A stretch of DNA of 64,000 nt from Petaurus breviceps papuanus. Taxonomy: Eukaryota > Chordata > Mammalia > Diprotodontia > Petauridae. Location: assembly GCA_028583685.1 (NCBI GenBank), contig JAMXIF010000224.1:4727837-4791836 (forward strand). Reading direction: 5' to 3'. The notes under the pieces are model-generated. The model saw only the letters and a list, made by a program, of their open reading frames with translations. It was not told the origin of the DNA and did no database searches. The stretch's first letter is position 1, and every line of letters starts with the position of its first letter. Shown here one piece after another: positions 11,801 through 23,044 of the stretch. The translations under genes were made by a program, and so were the position numbers.

Positions 11801-13260
11801 CCTCTCTGGGCTCTCCAGAGGAGATCTGTTCCAGCTCTGACCTCCCAAGGTTCTGGATTTTCCAGCACTTTTGACATGGTCCCATCTGCTGAGAAATGGT
11901 CTCTTCTTTGGGAGTCCTAAAAGCCCTTAGCTGACTACTGGGGCCATCTTCTTGGTCTCTGGGAAAAGGGCTACTTTCCCAGAAACTCAGCTTCTGATCC
12001 CAGATGGTGTGTGAAAGTTCTTTTTGGCCACTGTTAGTCTGACGATCTCCCCATTTGCTCCAGGAGATAGGGGGAGATGTGAGTTTTGGACAGATGGATA
12101 GATGGACAGACAGATCGGTCTGGCTGTGGCCTGGGGATGACTGAGAGTGGATGCCACATCTCTCTCAGACCACATTTGTTGGGAAATGAGGCATAATCAT
12201 GTCCATGGTTTGGACAACTCTATTAACTTGGAAACAAAGGACTCTAGGAGTGAGGAGCTGGACTTTGTGACTGAGGGGGCAAGGACGGGGCCTTGCAGAA
12301 CACTGGCCTCTCATGCTCTCCATAGATCAGGCCACTTTGACTGTGTGAGCGTGGACTTCCCAGGGCAAGCACTATATTAGCTGAGCTGGGTTGATAATGC
12401 TGAAGCCAGAGCAGGAACCAAAGGCCCACTCAGCATCCAAGAGCCCTCTGGGACTTTTCAGGACTTTCCAGGACCTGGGAAGGTTAGGAGGGAGTGTGAG
12501 CTCAGGGGCCCTGGGTGAACTAGGGGGAGGGGGCATTGGAAACGGCTGACCAAGCCCACCCTGAGTATCCAGGCTCCAGAGACAGCTGCTCCTGCCTCTC
12601 CACCCCTAAAAAGTCCCCAGACATTTTGGGGAGGGGGTGTTGCCTAGGAACAGCTGCTGCCCCCACTAGCGCCAGCTCTCTGGGCAGCTTCCAGCAGCAG
12701 CCATGGCAAAGATGATATCTGGCACCTTCTTGGGCAAAGAGAAGGCATAAGCCAGGCAAGAACTGGATTCCTGCCTACATGGGAGCAGGCACCTCCCCTC
12801 TGGTCAGGGCTTTTGCCTGCTAACTGTCCCCTGGCTCTCTGACCTGCGCTCCCCCATCTCTCCTTTACCCAGAAGGCTCCTGTGCGGTAGCTCTAGGGAG
12901 AGCTTCCCATTCTTCTAGAGGATGAGTTGAAGGCCCTAAAGGCAGCTAGCCTCAGGAAGAACAGTGAAGTTTCCCAAGGACTGTCACAGGAAAAAGGGCC
13001 TAATGTGTTCTGCTTGACCCAGGGGGGCGGCAGCAGCAGAGAGGCCGATTCAGGCTGCAGGTCATCGAGAACATCCCAAAATGAGGATGGGCTAGTCTGG
13101 GAGGTAGTGAGCTTCCTGTCCACTCACACGCTTGTTGATGATCTGATTGGTGGTGGTGTTGCTGATGGGATTGTTCAGCTGTGGATTGGATAGACTCACT
13201 GGGCTATGAGACCCCACGACTCCCTTGAGGCCATGTGTTTCAGTGAGAATGAGTCACAGG
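8850..13260. other. Non-coding stretch, mostly unique
   Basis: No exon or gene recognised on either strand. Long frames such as 9743-10378 (-) and 11285-11848 (-) have low-complexity, P/S/G-rich translations with no known domain and are judged chance. A MIR-like piece lies at about 10525-10790. CCAATATAGC and GCTAAAAACAG at 11380-11400 resemble CArG and MEF2 sites, but only weakly. Confidence 0.5.
10525..10790. repeat. MIR-like remnants
   Basis: CCCCGTTTTACAGTTGGGGA with GAGGTTAAGTGACC reads as an antisense MIR core. The following part (TCAACCTCAGTCCCCCATTC, TGTAAAAAGATGGGGTTGGA) reads as a sense MIR tail. Both are diverged. Confidence 0.4.
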
Positions 13261-13267
13261 CTACAGT

Positions 13268-13430
13268 AGAGTAAAGCCAGGAGACCTGAGTTCAAATTCT
13301 GGCTCTGTTACCCCCTGCATGACTTTGGGCAGGGTCTCTGCACCTCGGTTTCCACTTGTAAAATGAGGGGGTAGGGTCAGTGTTTTCTAAGTCCTTTCCA
13401 ACTTGGCCATTTTGTGATTCCATTAAGGAC
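13268..13430 (+). repeat. MIR/CORE-SINE remnant
   Basis: AGGAGACCTGAGTTCAAATT, TCTGGCTCTGTTACC, GACTTTGGGCAGGGTCTCTG, CTCGGTTTCCACTTGTAAAA and GTCCTTTCCAACTTGG are in MIR order. Confidence 0.5.
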
Positions 13431-13933
13431 CAGGTGCCACCTGCTGGTGATGTGGGTAATTGCAGCCCAGCTCTATTAGCCAATGCACATTCTCCCACCT
13501 TACAATACAAGTTCCCCTGTGCTCTGGGCGTGGGAGGGATGATTTCTAGAATCTGGGACCCAGCATACCTCTGGTCGGGTTGGGAAAATGGGCAGTGGAA
13601 TTATTTGGAATGTTGAGTATCGGGCATTCGCTGGGTGTCAAGGACCAAAACCTTACATTTCTAGCCACCAGGGCTTTGCTCCATGAGAACACATTTTTCA
13701 ATTATTTGGGAAGCCATCAGGGAAACAGGATTTGATTCTGTAGCCATCTTGATTAGAACTGTGGTCATTCTGGGAAGTCCAGGGGGACTTTCACTGGGGG
13801 TGGGTCAAGGGCTCAGCATCCTGAGGTTGGCCCTTCAGGTCAGGAAATTGGGTAATGCACCCCCAATTCCCATGTTAGCAGAGCATCTGGACCCTGTCAT
13901 TCATAGATTCTCTCTCTCCCATTGGTCTTGCAG

Positions 13934-14004
13934 ATAATTGCCAAGCCCAGCAGGAGTCAGACCCCGCCCAAGACGAGGGCTCAGGCCGGAGTTATGCAGG
14001 ACAA
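13934..14004 (+). other. PLXNB2: Candidate 5' exon of PLXNB2
   Basis: A 71-bp segment with a strong acceptor (pyrimidine tract TCTCTCTCCC followed by TTGCAG) and a donor GTAAGT after ACAA. It sits 12 kb upstream of the first coding exon on the same strand, and human PLXNB2 is known to have non-coding 5' exons. Joined to the exon at 25927, the frame is open through the whole segment and contains an ATG at 13994 in frame with the main ATG. This would add nine residues (MQDKVLKIR) before the signal peptide. There is no transcript evidence here. It could also be a 5' UTR exon or a chance pair of splice-like sites. Confidence 0.4.
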
Positions 14005-14109
14005 GTAAGTGAGACATTTTGAGTGAAGGGGCTTGTTGTGGGCCTGCTAAAAGGGAAGGCACCTCAGCCTGTGAGCCCTGGGCACTAATCCTATCCTTGC
14101 CTTTGGGGT

Positions 14110-14345
14110 GGGGCAGAAGGTAGCAGGATGCAGTGAGGACGCTGGTTTGAACCCCAGCTCTGCCACGCTCTGTGTGACCTTGAACAAATTTTCTCTTTTG
14201 AGGACTCAGTTTCTTCCTCTATAAAAGAAGTGTTTGGCACAAGATGGTCATAAGATCAGAACTTAGAGGTAGAAGGAACCTCAGATGCCATCTGAGAATC
14301 CAGCCCTGTCATTTTACAGATGAGGGAGCGGAGGCCCAGGTAGTC
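14110..14345. repeat. MIR-like remnants
   Basis: GGTTTGAACCCCAGCTCTGC, GTGTGACCTTGAACAAATTT and CAGTTTCTTCCTCTATAAAA form a sense MIR. AGAACTTAGAGGTAGAAGGA with TCATTTTACAGATGAGGGAG is a second old mammalian repeat abutting it. Confidence 0.45.
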
Positions 14346-14534
14346 CTGACCCTAAATTCATGACACGCACACAGAAAATGACCTCCAAGTCACTCCTCAC
14401 CCTAAGTTTAGGGTCCTGAGGAGCACAGCTGGTGTCACCTTGGGAAGCTAGGTAAGGGGAGCAAGGAAAAATCATTTTGGCTTAGGCAGGAGTGGGTTTG
14501 GAATGAAATGGCATTTATTGAAAAGTGTTTCCTG

Positions 14535-14800
14535 GGTATCCAGGAGGGCAGCTAGGGGGCACTGCACCAGGCCTAGAGTCAGGAAGACTCAGCTTCCTGA
14601 GTCCAAAGTTGGCCTCAGACACTAGCTGGGAGACCCTGGCCAAGTCACTTAACCCCAGTTTGTCTCAGTTTCCTTATCTGTAAAATGAGCTGTAGAAGAA
14701 ATTGGCAAACCACTCCAGTACCTTTGCCAAGAAAACCCCAAATGGGGTCATGGAGAGTCGGATGGGACCGAAATGACTGAACAATGACAAATGTGTCCAG
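14535..14800 (+). mobile_element. Long-form marsupial tRNA-derived SINE
   Basis: Nearly full-length: head GGGCAGCTAGGGGGCACTGC, AGAGTCAGGAAGACTCAG, TTGGCCTCAGACACTAGCTG, CAAGTCACTTAACCCCAG, TCTCAGTTTCCTTATCTG, ATTGGCAAACCACTCCAGTA, CCAAGAAAACCCCAAATGGG and a final GGGACCGAAATGACTGAACA. This is the long family form also seen at 44395 (+) and 58284 (-). Confidence 0.85.
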
Positions 14801-15259
14801 TGTCACATTGAGGGTCTCTGCTCTCAAAAGCTAAAGAGGGGAAGGTCAGCTTCAGGGCAGACGAAAGGGTCCTAGCGTCCTTAGAGCTTGGCTGGAGGGG
14901 TTGGGGTAAAGGCTAAATGACCTTAGGGTCCGGGAGCAGGCAGAACTGAGGGTGCTGCCTGGGGACCTGGAGGGAGCCTCAGCACAGTATGTGGAAAGGC
15001 CCAGGGATCCACCATCTTACCAGAAAAGCTGTGGTTGTTGTAGTTGGGTGGGTGGGTCTGAATATGCTGGATGGATGTTCTGGGGGCTCAGGGCCCTCCG
15101 CCCACATCCATGGGAGGGGTGGGACACTAGAAGCAGGTGTCAGCTGGGGTCTTCAGAACCACAGGGGAGGTCCCACTGCCAACCTTAGGGGAGAGATACA
15201 TTTGTTCCCCTCCCCTCATCCAAGACCACGTAGAAAGGGCCAGGGTCAGCCTTCTAAAG

Positions 15260-15390
15260 ACCTCGTCTGCCAAGGGATCTGGGTTCAAGCCTTGACTCTG
15301 CTACTCCCCTGGCCTCAGCGTCTTCCTCTGTAAAGTGGTAGTCTTAGAGTAGATGACCCTTTCAGCTCTAAAGGGCAAATCCTGTCCTTC
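15260..15390 (+). repeat. MIR-like remnant
   Basis: TCTGGGTTCAAGCCTTGACT, CTCAGCGTCTTCCTCTGTAA and GATGACCCTTTCAGCTCTAA follow MIR order. Confidence 0.45.
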
Positions 15391-15464
15391 TCTCCCCTAC
15401 CCTTGACCTCAAAACCACAACCCCCATTGACCATCACCCATTTGTATTGTAGAGCTTTTTAGAG

Positions 15465-15720
15465 CTATGTCAGTAGCTAGGTACCAGTGTAGGTGACTGG
15501 GCCAGTGTAGACAGGGAGGATGGGTATGAATAGCTAGTCTGGGACAGACTGTACAGTGGCACTGTTAGGCTGCTGTAGGTAGTCAGAGTGACAGTAGGAG
15601 CTGTTCCAGTTGTGAAGCTAGTGTAGGTGGCTAGGTTGGTGTAGACAGTCACTTTGGAGTGAGTAAATGGGCCAGTGTAGATGGTTCTTATGATAGGTAG
15701 CTAGGCAGGTGTAGGCAGAG
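15465..15720. repeat. Degenerate GTGTAG-rich minisatellite
   Basis: Variants of CAGTGTAGG(T/A), GTGTAGACAG and TAGCTAGG recur about every 25-60 bases, at least eight times. A few more lone copies (GTGTAGACA, AGGTGTAGA) are found between 16300 and 16450. It is too diverged for a clear unit length. Confidence 0.5.
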
Positions 15721-15724
15721 TATG

Positions 15725-15890
15725 TAGGAGAGTAGATAAAGTATGAGACTAGGAAAGCCTGCATTCTGATCCTTCTTCTGACACCAGCTGAGCCATCCTA
15801 AGGAAACCCTACCTCCCCTCTGAGCCTCAGTTTCCTCATATGTAAAATGGGGATATTAATACCTGGACTGCTGCTCTCCAGGGCTAACAC
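15725..15890 (+). repeat. MIR-like remnant
   Basis: GAGACTAGGAAAGCCTGCAT, CCTTCTTCTGACACC, GAGCCTCAGTTTCCTCATAT and GTAAAATGGGGATATTAATA are in MIR order. Confidence 0.5.
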
Positions 15891-16107
15891 CTTAAAGCCC
15901 CATTGTGGGGGGGGGGGGTCCTCAACTCTTAGGATTCTCAGATGGCTGGGCTGGTATAGACCATAAGAGCTGCTGGCTTGGGGTGGCCTGGGCTCCTGGT
16001 GCCTCTCAGTGCTGCACCCTCCTGTCACGGTGGGCAAAGGCAGAGCAGATCACTGCTGAGAGAGGATGTTCTTACATACTTAGGGCTTAAGAAATTGGGG
16101 TCTTTGG

Positions 16108-16265
16108 GGGCAGCCAGGTAGCACAGCGAGTAAGAGCACCAGCCCCAGTGTCGGGATGACCTGGGATCGAATCCAGGCTCAGACACTTAGCACCCACCCA
16201 GAAACACCTGGCCGTGTAACCTTGAGCAAGTTACTTAACCCCAATCACTTAAAAAAAAAAAAGAT
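16108..16265 (+). mobile_element. Young short SINE with perfect target duplication
   Basis: Runs from GGGCAGCCAGGTAGCACAGC to an A-tail of about 12 A. It is flanked by perfect 14-bp direct repeats ATTGGGGTCTTTGG at 16094-16107 and 16266-16279. The body has the tRNA-like head with A/B-box-like blocks, then CTCAGACACTTAGCACCCAC and AAGTTACTTAACCCCAATC. The intact duplication and the A-tail show L1-type retroposition and a fairly recent insertion. Confidence 0.95.
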
Positions 16266-16854
16266 ATTGGGGTCTTTGGTAGTAAAAGGTATGTTTTGCG
16301 GACCTGTGTAGACAAAGGATGTCAGTGGCAGAAGGTGCTCTGGCAAGCATCATGCTGCAAGGTAGAGCTGTTCAAGGAAGGGCAAGGTGGCCAGGTGTAG
16401 ACAGAACACGGGCCAGAGTTCTAGGGCACAGTGAGCAGGTGTAGAGAGTTCTGGAGTGCTCAGCCCCAGGAAATGAGGGGTCTGTTGTGTGAACATCACA
16501 TCCTCTGTGCCCTGGGACTGTGACCCGGATCTGAGTATGGGCAAAGCAAGAGTTCTGTCACCAGTGCCAGCAAAAAGACTCCTGTAATCTCCTTCCAAGC
16601 AGTTGCTCAGCCCTCCTCCCATCCGTGAGCTGAGAGCTCTGGAGGTGGCCACTGATTCTGTGGCTCCCAAAGCCTGCTCCTGGTTTGCTGGGGCAGGGGC
16701 TGTGCTGGTGCGGCCTGCATTGGACGGCACTCCACTTTCACGTGGGTGTAACAGACCTTTCCTGCCAACCTTCTAAGTTGCCTTAGACTGGGAAATTATT
16801 TCACCCTGTCTTTTGGGTTCTGCCACTCCAGGAATTGTTTTGTGACATTATTTC

Positions 16855-17005
16855 TTTTTTTTTCTTTTTGGAGGACAATTGGGGTTAAGTGACTTGCCCA
16901 AAGTCAAATGGCTTAAGTGTGTCAAGTGTCTGAGGCCGGATTTGAACTCAGGTCCTCCTGACTCCAGGGCTGGTGCTTTGTTCACTGCACCACCTAGCCA
17001 CCCCC
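16855..17005 (-). mobile_element. Young short SINE with perfect target duplication
   Basis: Minus orientation, with a T-rich A-tail complement at about 16855-16866 and the head complement CACCACCTAGCCACCCC at the right end. Flanked by perfect 13-bp direct repeats GTGACATTATTTC at 16842-16854 and 17006-17018. Same short family as 16108. Confidence 0.95.
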
Positions 17006-17099
17006 GTGACATTATTTCAAGGTGTTCAGAGGGGTGTTGAGGAGAACTCAGGCGAGTCGCTGCCTTTTCTCTGCCATCTTGGCCCTGCCTCCCTTTCTT

Positions 17100-18070
17100 T
17101 TTTCTTTCAGAATTCAATTCAGCATACCTTTATTTATTTCAAAAAAAAATTTAAACATTTAAAGTTTTGAAATCTGAATTCTATCCCTCCCTACCCCTCC
17201 CTGAGATGATAAGTGGTCAGTTATACACATGCAATTATGTAAAACATTTCCACATTAGTCATTTCGTACAAGAAGACTCGAGTAAAAGAAAGAGAAAGAA
17301 AGTGAAAAATAACCTGCTTCAGTCTGTATTCAATCAATATCAGTTCTTTCTGTGGAGGAAAATAGATGGTAGGCTTTATCATGAGTCCTTTGTGATTGTA
17401 TTGCTGCTAAGAGAAGTCATTCACAGTTTTTCTCAAACAATATTGCCGTTACTGTGTATACCATTCTCCTGGTCCTGGTTCTGTTCACTTCACTCTGCAT
17501 CAGTTCATAGAAGTCTTTCCAGGTGTTTCTGAAATCTGCCAGCTTATCAATTCTTATAGCATAATAATATTCCTTTACAATCATTTACCATAGCTTGTTC
17601 AGCCATTCTCCAATGGATGGGCATCCCTTTGATATCCAATTCTTTGCCACCACAAAAAGAGCTGCTATAAATATTTTTGTACAAATAGGTCCTTTTCCCT
17701 TTTTTTGAATGTCTGTGGGATACAGGACTAGTAGTAGTATTGCTGGATCAAAGGTTAGGCACAGTTTTATAGCTCTTTGGGCATAGTTTCTCCAGGATGA
17801 TTGGATCAGTTCACAACTCCACCAACAATGCATTCGTGTTCTAGTTTTCCCGCATCCCCTCCAACATCCAACATTTTTCTTTTCTGTCATATTAGCCAAT
17901 CTGATGGGTGTAAGGTGGTATCTGAGAGTCCTTTTGATTTGCATTTCTCTAATCAATAGTGATTTAGAGCATTTTTTAATACACCCATAGATGGCTTTGA
18001 TTTTTTTTGCCTGGAAACTGCCTGTTCTTATCCTTTGACCATTTATCAATTGGAGAATAACTTGTATTCT
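17100..18070 (-). mobile_element. L1 LINE 3' third (ORF2 C-terminus and 3' UTR)
   Basis: Minus-strand translation from 18049 contains KKCSKSLLIREMQIKRTLRY, HLTPIRLANM, CWRGCGKTRTRMHCWWSCEL and FVVAKNWISKGCPSIGEWLN. This is collinear with the C-terminal part of L1 ORF2 (human RYHLTP, CWRGCGE, HCWWDCKL, PKCPSMIDWIK). The 3' UTR runs from about 17520 down to a T-rich end near 17110. The copy is 5'-truncated and lies 94 bp beyond a young SINE. Confidence 0.95.
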
Positions 18071-19843
18071 TAGAAATTTGACTTCGTTCTCTATATATTT
18101 GAGAAATGCAGCCTCCCCTTTCTAAATTTAAATTTCCCATCTGGAGGCAGAGCAAGGAGGACAGGCTGAGATGGGATGGCCTTCCTGGCAGAGGTGAGGG
18201 GTATCTGTTGGAGAAGCAACTGGGGGAAGGAGGAGGGGCATTGAAGGCAGTGCTCAGTGTGGAATGAATTTTCCGGAGTTACAGTGGGAAGGAGTCTGGG
18301 CAGACGGTCAGAGCTGCCTTCACGGAAACTCACCTCCTGCCCCTTGCCAGGAAGGACGGACTTTGAAGGAAGCCCCAAACCATGAGCATGAGGGGGTTCC
18401 CGGGGGAGGCTTGCAAAACAGGAAGCGCTTGGAGCCCATTCCAGGAAAGCCTGGCGGGCCCTGGCAGTGAGATGGCTGGCCATGGAGGCAGAGCAGGGGG
18501 GCCCTCAGAGTTCCCAGCAGGGGCTGGAGGCACCTCTCCTACCTAGGAGCCACCCCCACAGCATGCAGGGCTTTGAGTGAGGCCTGAGAAGAGCAGGGCG
18601 GGGCTGCTGAGCATACCCTGCGTCTCTCCTGCTGCCACTTCCATTGACATGGGACATGAGCTGGTCAGTATAGTATAAATGAGGCAGCTGCAGGTGGGCT
18701 TTCCAGGGGCCCCTGAACTCTGAACTTTGAGTCAAGCTGGGCCAGTTTCAAGGTGGCCAGGAGCAAAAGAATCCTGCTTCCTGAGCTCCCATCAACTCTG
18801 GCCAGAGGACCCTGGACTCTGATGCCAGGAGGGACCTTAGAGAAGGCATCTCAGAGCCGGGGAGTCATAGAGAGGAGTCAGGGGCTGGACTGAGCTGAGG
18901 GCAGTGCCTGGAGCTCCTGGAGCTTCACTAAAGGGGTCTCTCCCTGGACTCAAACGCATGTTTCTATAACACGTGGCCAACCTTGAGATCTGCCCCTCCC
19001 CCCCATGGTGGCCCCAGGGCCATCCTTCTTACAGCGATAGCCTCTTCTCATCTTATTGGAGGGAGACAGAAATAGCCCAGAGATCTGTGGCGAGCCTGTC
19101 CCCCAGGGAGGATCTGACTGAGTATTGTTATTACCATCGTGGATGTGGGGGCTGTTGTTATCTGTCCTGGCCCCTCAGTGGGGTGTCAATGACTGCTGTC
19201 ACAAGTGGGGCTAATTACTTTGGAATATCTGGGCCCTGAGGATCATCGTGTCTGTCTCCCCCGCCCCCATCCTCCTAATAATATTTGGGGGAGGAGTCTA
19301 CTGCTGTACTTGGATCAGTGATGCGTTGTATCTTACTGTGTCTGTCCCATTGTGGGCCTGTCTGTGTCCCATTCCGTGTATATCTGTGGCCCGTGGTGTG
19401 GCCAGCCCATTATGCTAATAGCAGGTCATATTCCTCCCATACTTTTCACACAATGGCCCCATGAGATTATATTATTATCCCCAGTGCACAGACAAAGACA
19501 CTGAGGCTTAGAGGAGGCAGTGACTTGTTCAGGGTCATGCAGTGAGTCATTTCTCCCAACTCTTACCACTTCCCACAGAGGGCTGGCCAGACTCACTGAG
19601 GGTGCATGTCAATCTTCAGGAAAATCTAGCCCTCAAGGCCATAGAGGCAGCGTGAGTAATTGAGCCAGTGGGCTCGGAAGGCAAGAAGCCCAATTCAGTG
19701 CACAGCCTGCTTGCTAGGTCCCTGGGCCCCAGGTGACAAACTGGCCGCTGAGGGTGGCCTGGCTTTCCCTCCCCCCCCACTCCCAGCTGGCCTCAGCCCT
19801 GGCCGATTAGATCAGCAAGGCCTAGCCGGCCTCATCCCGGGAA

Positions 19844-19858
19844 CATTCCAATCATTCC
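19844..19858 (+). promoter_or_regulatory. Paired M-CAT (TEAD-type) motifs
   Basis: CATTCC occurs at 19844-19849 and again at 19853-19858, a direct pair nine bases apart in non-repetitive sequence. TEAD factors are known to bind CATTCC as tandem pairs. Function is inferred from the motif only. Confidence 0.3.
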
Positions 19859-22051
19859 CCCATCAGCACCGGAGCGGAGCGGAGCCAGGCTGAGGGAGGG
19901 CCTGAGGGAGGGCCCTGCACTGGGGAACTTTCCTCCCTCTCAGCCCCTCCCGCCCAGAGCCAGCCCCACACAGTGACTGGGAAGTCCTCAGAGCGCCAGC
20001 AGGAAGGTGGGCTCTTGGCTCAGGCTGCAGTGGGCAGGACAGGGCGAAGGTGAGAGTGTGAAATAGGCCTATGGGAGACGCTGGGCTTGGTGGTTCTTTC
20101 TGGGGCCCCCGCATTCATTGTCAGGCACCTGGTACAGGCGACCCCCGAGTGGCCAGAGGCTCCGGGCCTAAGAAGTCTATACTGGTTCAGGAGGGAGGCT
20201 GCTGGCTGAAGCCGGGGGCTGCTGGCCTCCCTCCCCTCCAGGCAGGGCCCAGACCTCTCTGTAGGTCTCTGCTTCTCTTCTCCAACTGTCCCTGGTTCCC
20301 TCAACCAGAAGCTGGAGCAGGGCTCTTCCCTGCTGAGACTCAGCTTCTTAAAATGAGAGAAGACTGGACTAGATGGCTCCTCAGGTTCCCTCCAGCCCGG
20401 CCCCTTAGTCTGCACAGCCTGTGTCTGACTCTCTGGCTTAAGCCTCCCACCCCCACCCCTCTCCCCTGCTGGAAGGGTGGTCTTCCAGACCACAGGGCCC
20501 TGTGTTCAGGGGGCATCGGGAAATGTATGTTTGGAGGGATGGATGTGGGCAAAGGGGCTATGGTGGAGAGGGCAGGGAGGGCCCAAGAGTGAGCCTGGTG
20601 TGGGTGAGGCGAGGGAGAACAGCCTGACTCCAGAGAAGATGGTGTGGAGGAGAGGACAGAGGGAAATGAAACCCTATAGCAAAATCGGGGCCAGGCTGTG
20701 AAGGGCCTTGAATGGCGAGCCAAGAGGGCCTTATTGTGTAGGCTGGGTTTTGAGGAGGAGAGTGCACTGAGGGTGAGGGCATGTGCCAGGCAAGCAGACC
20801 GTGGGAAAGATGTGGTGCTAAATCTTGGCGACTGATTGAGGGCAGGTGGGGCGGGGGGGAGCGAGGGAGAGAGGCCTCAAGGCCGAGCCTGATGCTGGTA
20901 ATGGGGCTGGGAGAGTCCTGGAAGGATCATGGCCTGCTCCACAGCGGGAAAGGGCAGCTCTGGTGGGGACAGCATGCCACTGTTTCAAGAACAGCCTGAA
21001 TGAACTTGGAAACAACGCTCTGTCGGTTGGACAGTTGATGCTGCTTTCTTCCAAGGGCTTTAGCAGTCAGAGCCAAGGGACCTGAGATCAAATCTTGCCT
21101 CCATTACTTATCTGTGGGCCCCTGTGGTTTGGTCTGGCTCAGTTCTAGGATCCTGGGGGAAGCTCTGTCCCTCTCCTTTATCTGGGATGCCGTATCCTCG
21201 TTCTGGACACGTCTCTGAAGCCTCCACTGCCCACTGAGGGGGACATCTCCCTCTGGGCTTCTTAGCCTCATTTTATAGATGGTAAGTGACCTGCCCAAGG
21301 TCACATCACTAATAAAGGTCTGAGGCATCATTTGGGCCCTGGTTTGGAGCAATTCAGCTCACTGGGCATTCACCAGTGAACTCACCTGCTTATACAGAGC
21401 CCCAGGCTGGACTCTGGGAAGGCTGTGAAGCTTAGATCAGACCTCAGCCCTGCCCTCACGGAGCTCCCAGGCTAGAAGGGGAAGAAGACAGCCAGGCTTC
21501 AGAGATCCCATGGACGACTGGGTCCTTCAGGTGGAGACACAGAACTGAGGGGACCAGGTCCAGGGCCTGGACAGAACTGGGGCTTCTCACCACATGTGCC
21601 CACCCAGCCTCCACCACCTGCCTCCTTCTTCGGGGCTCCTGGCCCCCCTCCCCATCCACTTCCTTCTGGGCCTCTAGTCTGCTATGGGTGGAGTGGCTTA
21701 TCCTCCCCCTTTCTGTGAGGGGCCAGGCAAGGGTTTCAGTCTTGGAGGAGGGATCTGGGCTAGAGGCTCTTAGCCTGGACTGAGAGAGGAAAAGGAGGTG
21801 TTCAGGGAGATTCCAAGTGAGCCGGGGTCTCTTGGCCTCTTTCTCTGCCAGGGCTGGAGACGGATTAAGCAGCCGATTAAATTCTCAGCTTCTTTCCTGA
21901 GTCCTGGTCATGGGGCTTGGATTTTCCCTTCCCTCATGGCCCAGGCCCCCCATTGGGGAAGAGCAGACTGATCCAGGGCTAATAGGAATGGCAGTCATGG
22001 GCCCACAGACCCACAAGAGCACGGCCATGGTCACTGTCCTTCCTGGGGGCT

Positions 22052-22126
22052 AGCACATATGTGTATACACACATACACATAGACACAGATACATACATGC
22101 ACACACACGTGCACACACACACAGCC
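22052..22126. repeat. (CA)n-rich microsatellite
   Basis: Imperfect CACACA/ACATACA alternation over about 75 bases. Confidence 0.9.
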
Positions 22127-23044
22127 TCGTGCCCAGGAAATAGCAGTACCTTGTAAAACCTGCTGTTTGTCTCTTTTTCTCTGTCTCTCTCCCCACATAA
22201 CACAATCACACATGTGCCAGCTTGGGGGGGGGGGCGGGACCCTGTGTCTCTCACTCTATTTCACACCTCTCCCCCACCCCATTGGGGGCACTGAAAGGGC
22301 CTTGGGAACAAAGAGGGGATGGAGGGGGCGGCATCTCCAGAGCAGTCCCTCCCCCCACCTCAGGGGGCTGCTCGGATACAGAATTATCAATGAGCCCTGG
22401 GAAGCCAGGCAGGCAGCAAGGGAGGGAATGAAATGTTTCCAAAGGAGATTTGTAAGTCAATGAGCCCCAAGCCCGCCCTAAGGAAGAGGGACCCGGTTCG
22501 AGCCTCTCTGTGAGTCTGTGTGTGTACAGATGGGTACATGCACACACAGTACCCATCTGGACACATACAATCATGTGTCCCTGAGACTATGGCCGTGGGT
22601 TCAGAATGGGGCTGTCTGGCTCAGATCACCACCACGTGATTGGCTCTGGGGGCCCCTCCTAGACAGCTGAGAGATCTCCCTGGGCTCTATTAGCAGGGTT
22701 GTAAATAGTGTGGCCCCAGTGGTGGCGGCAGGCATGTGAGGACCTGCAAGAACCTGACCTCAGGTGGGCCACCCCACTCGGGGGGAGGGGGGGTGTCTCC
22801 TCAGGAGTCTATTAAAACCTTTAGCTTTAAACGCCCCCAGAAAGGAAGAGAGGGCCACGGAGCTCCTGGAGCTTCTGTGGGTGGCCTGCTGGGCATCTGT
22901 GGGACCCACTGTGCCTCCTGTAGGACCTCTGGGGTCTCCTTCACACCCGTGCTGGGGATCTGTGTGCATCCATAGGTGTGTCCGTGCTCTCAGGGGGTGT
23001 CGGCCTGGGTCTTCTCACGACAGGCGGTATCTGGGCCTCAGCCG

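Larger units (their letters stand above)
18075..23040. other. Mostly unique non-coding stretch
   Basis: No gene recognised. MIR-like traces occur at about 19430-19560 and 21060-21330, and an old unassigned repeat at about 20685-20945 (GGCTGTGAAGGGCCTTGAAT). A CA-rich microsatellite is at 22052-22126. Repeat-free AT-richer patches at 19100-19290 and 21850-21890 carry homeodomain-like words, for example GGCTAATTACTTTGGAATAT and ACGGATTAAGCAGCCGATTA, and could be regulatory. Confidence 0.5.

Noticed and set aside
16108-16265. tRNA gene-like head
   Set aside because: The A/B-box-like blocks belong to a tRNA-derived SINE with A-tail and target duplications, not to a functional tRNA gene.
18640-18700. 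TATA-like AGTATAAATGAGG as a possible promoter
   Set aside because: No CpG enrichment, initiator or downstream exon supports it.
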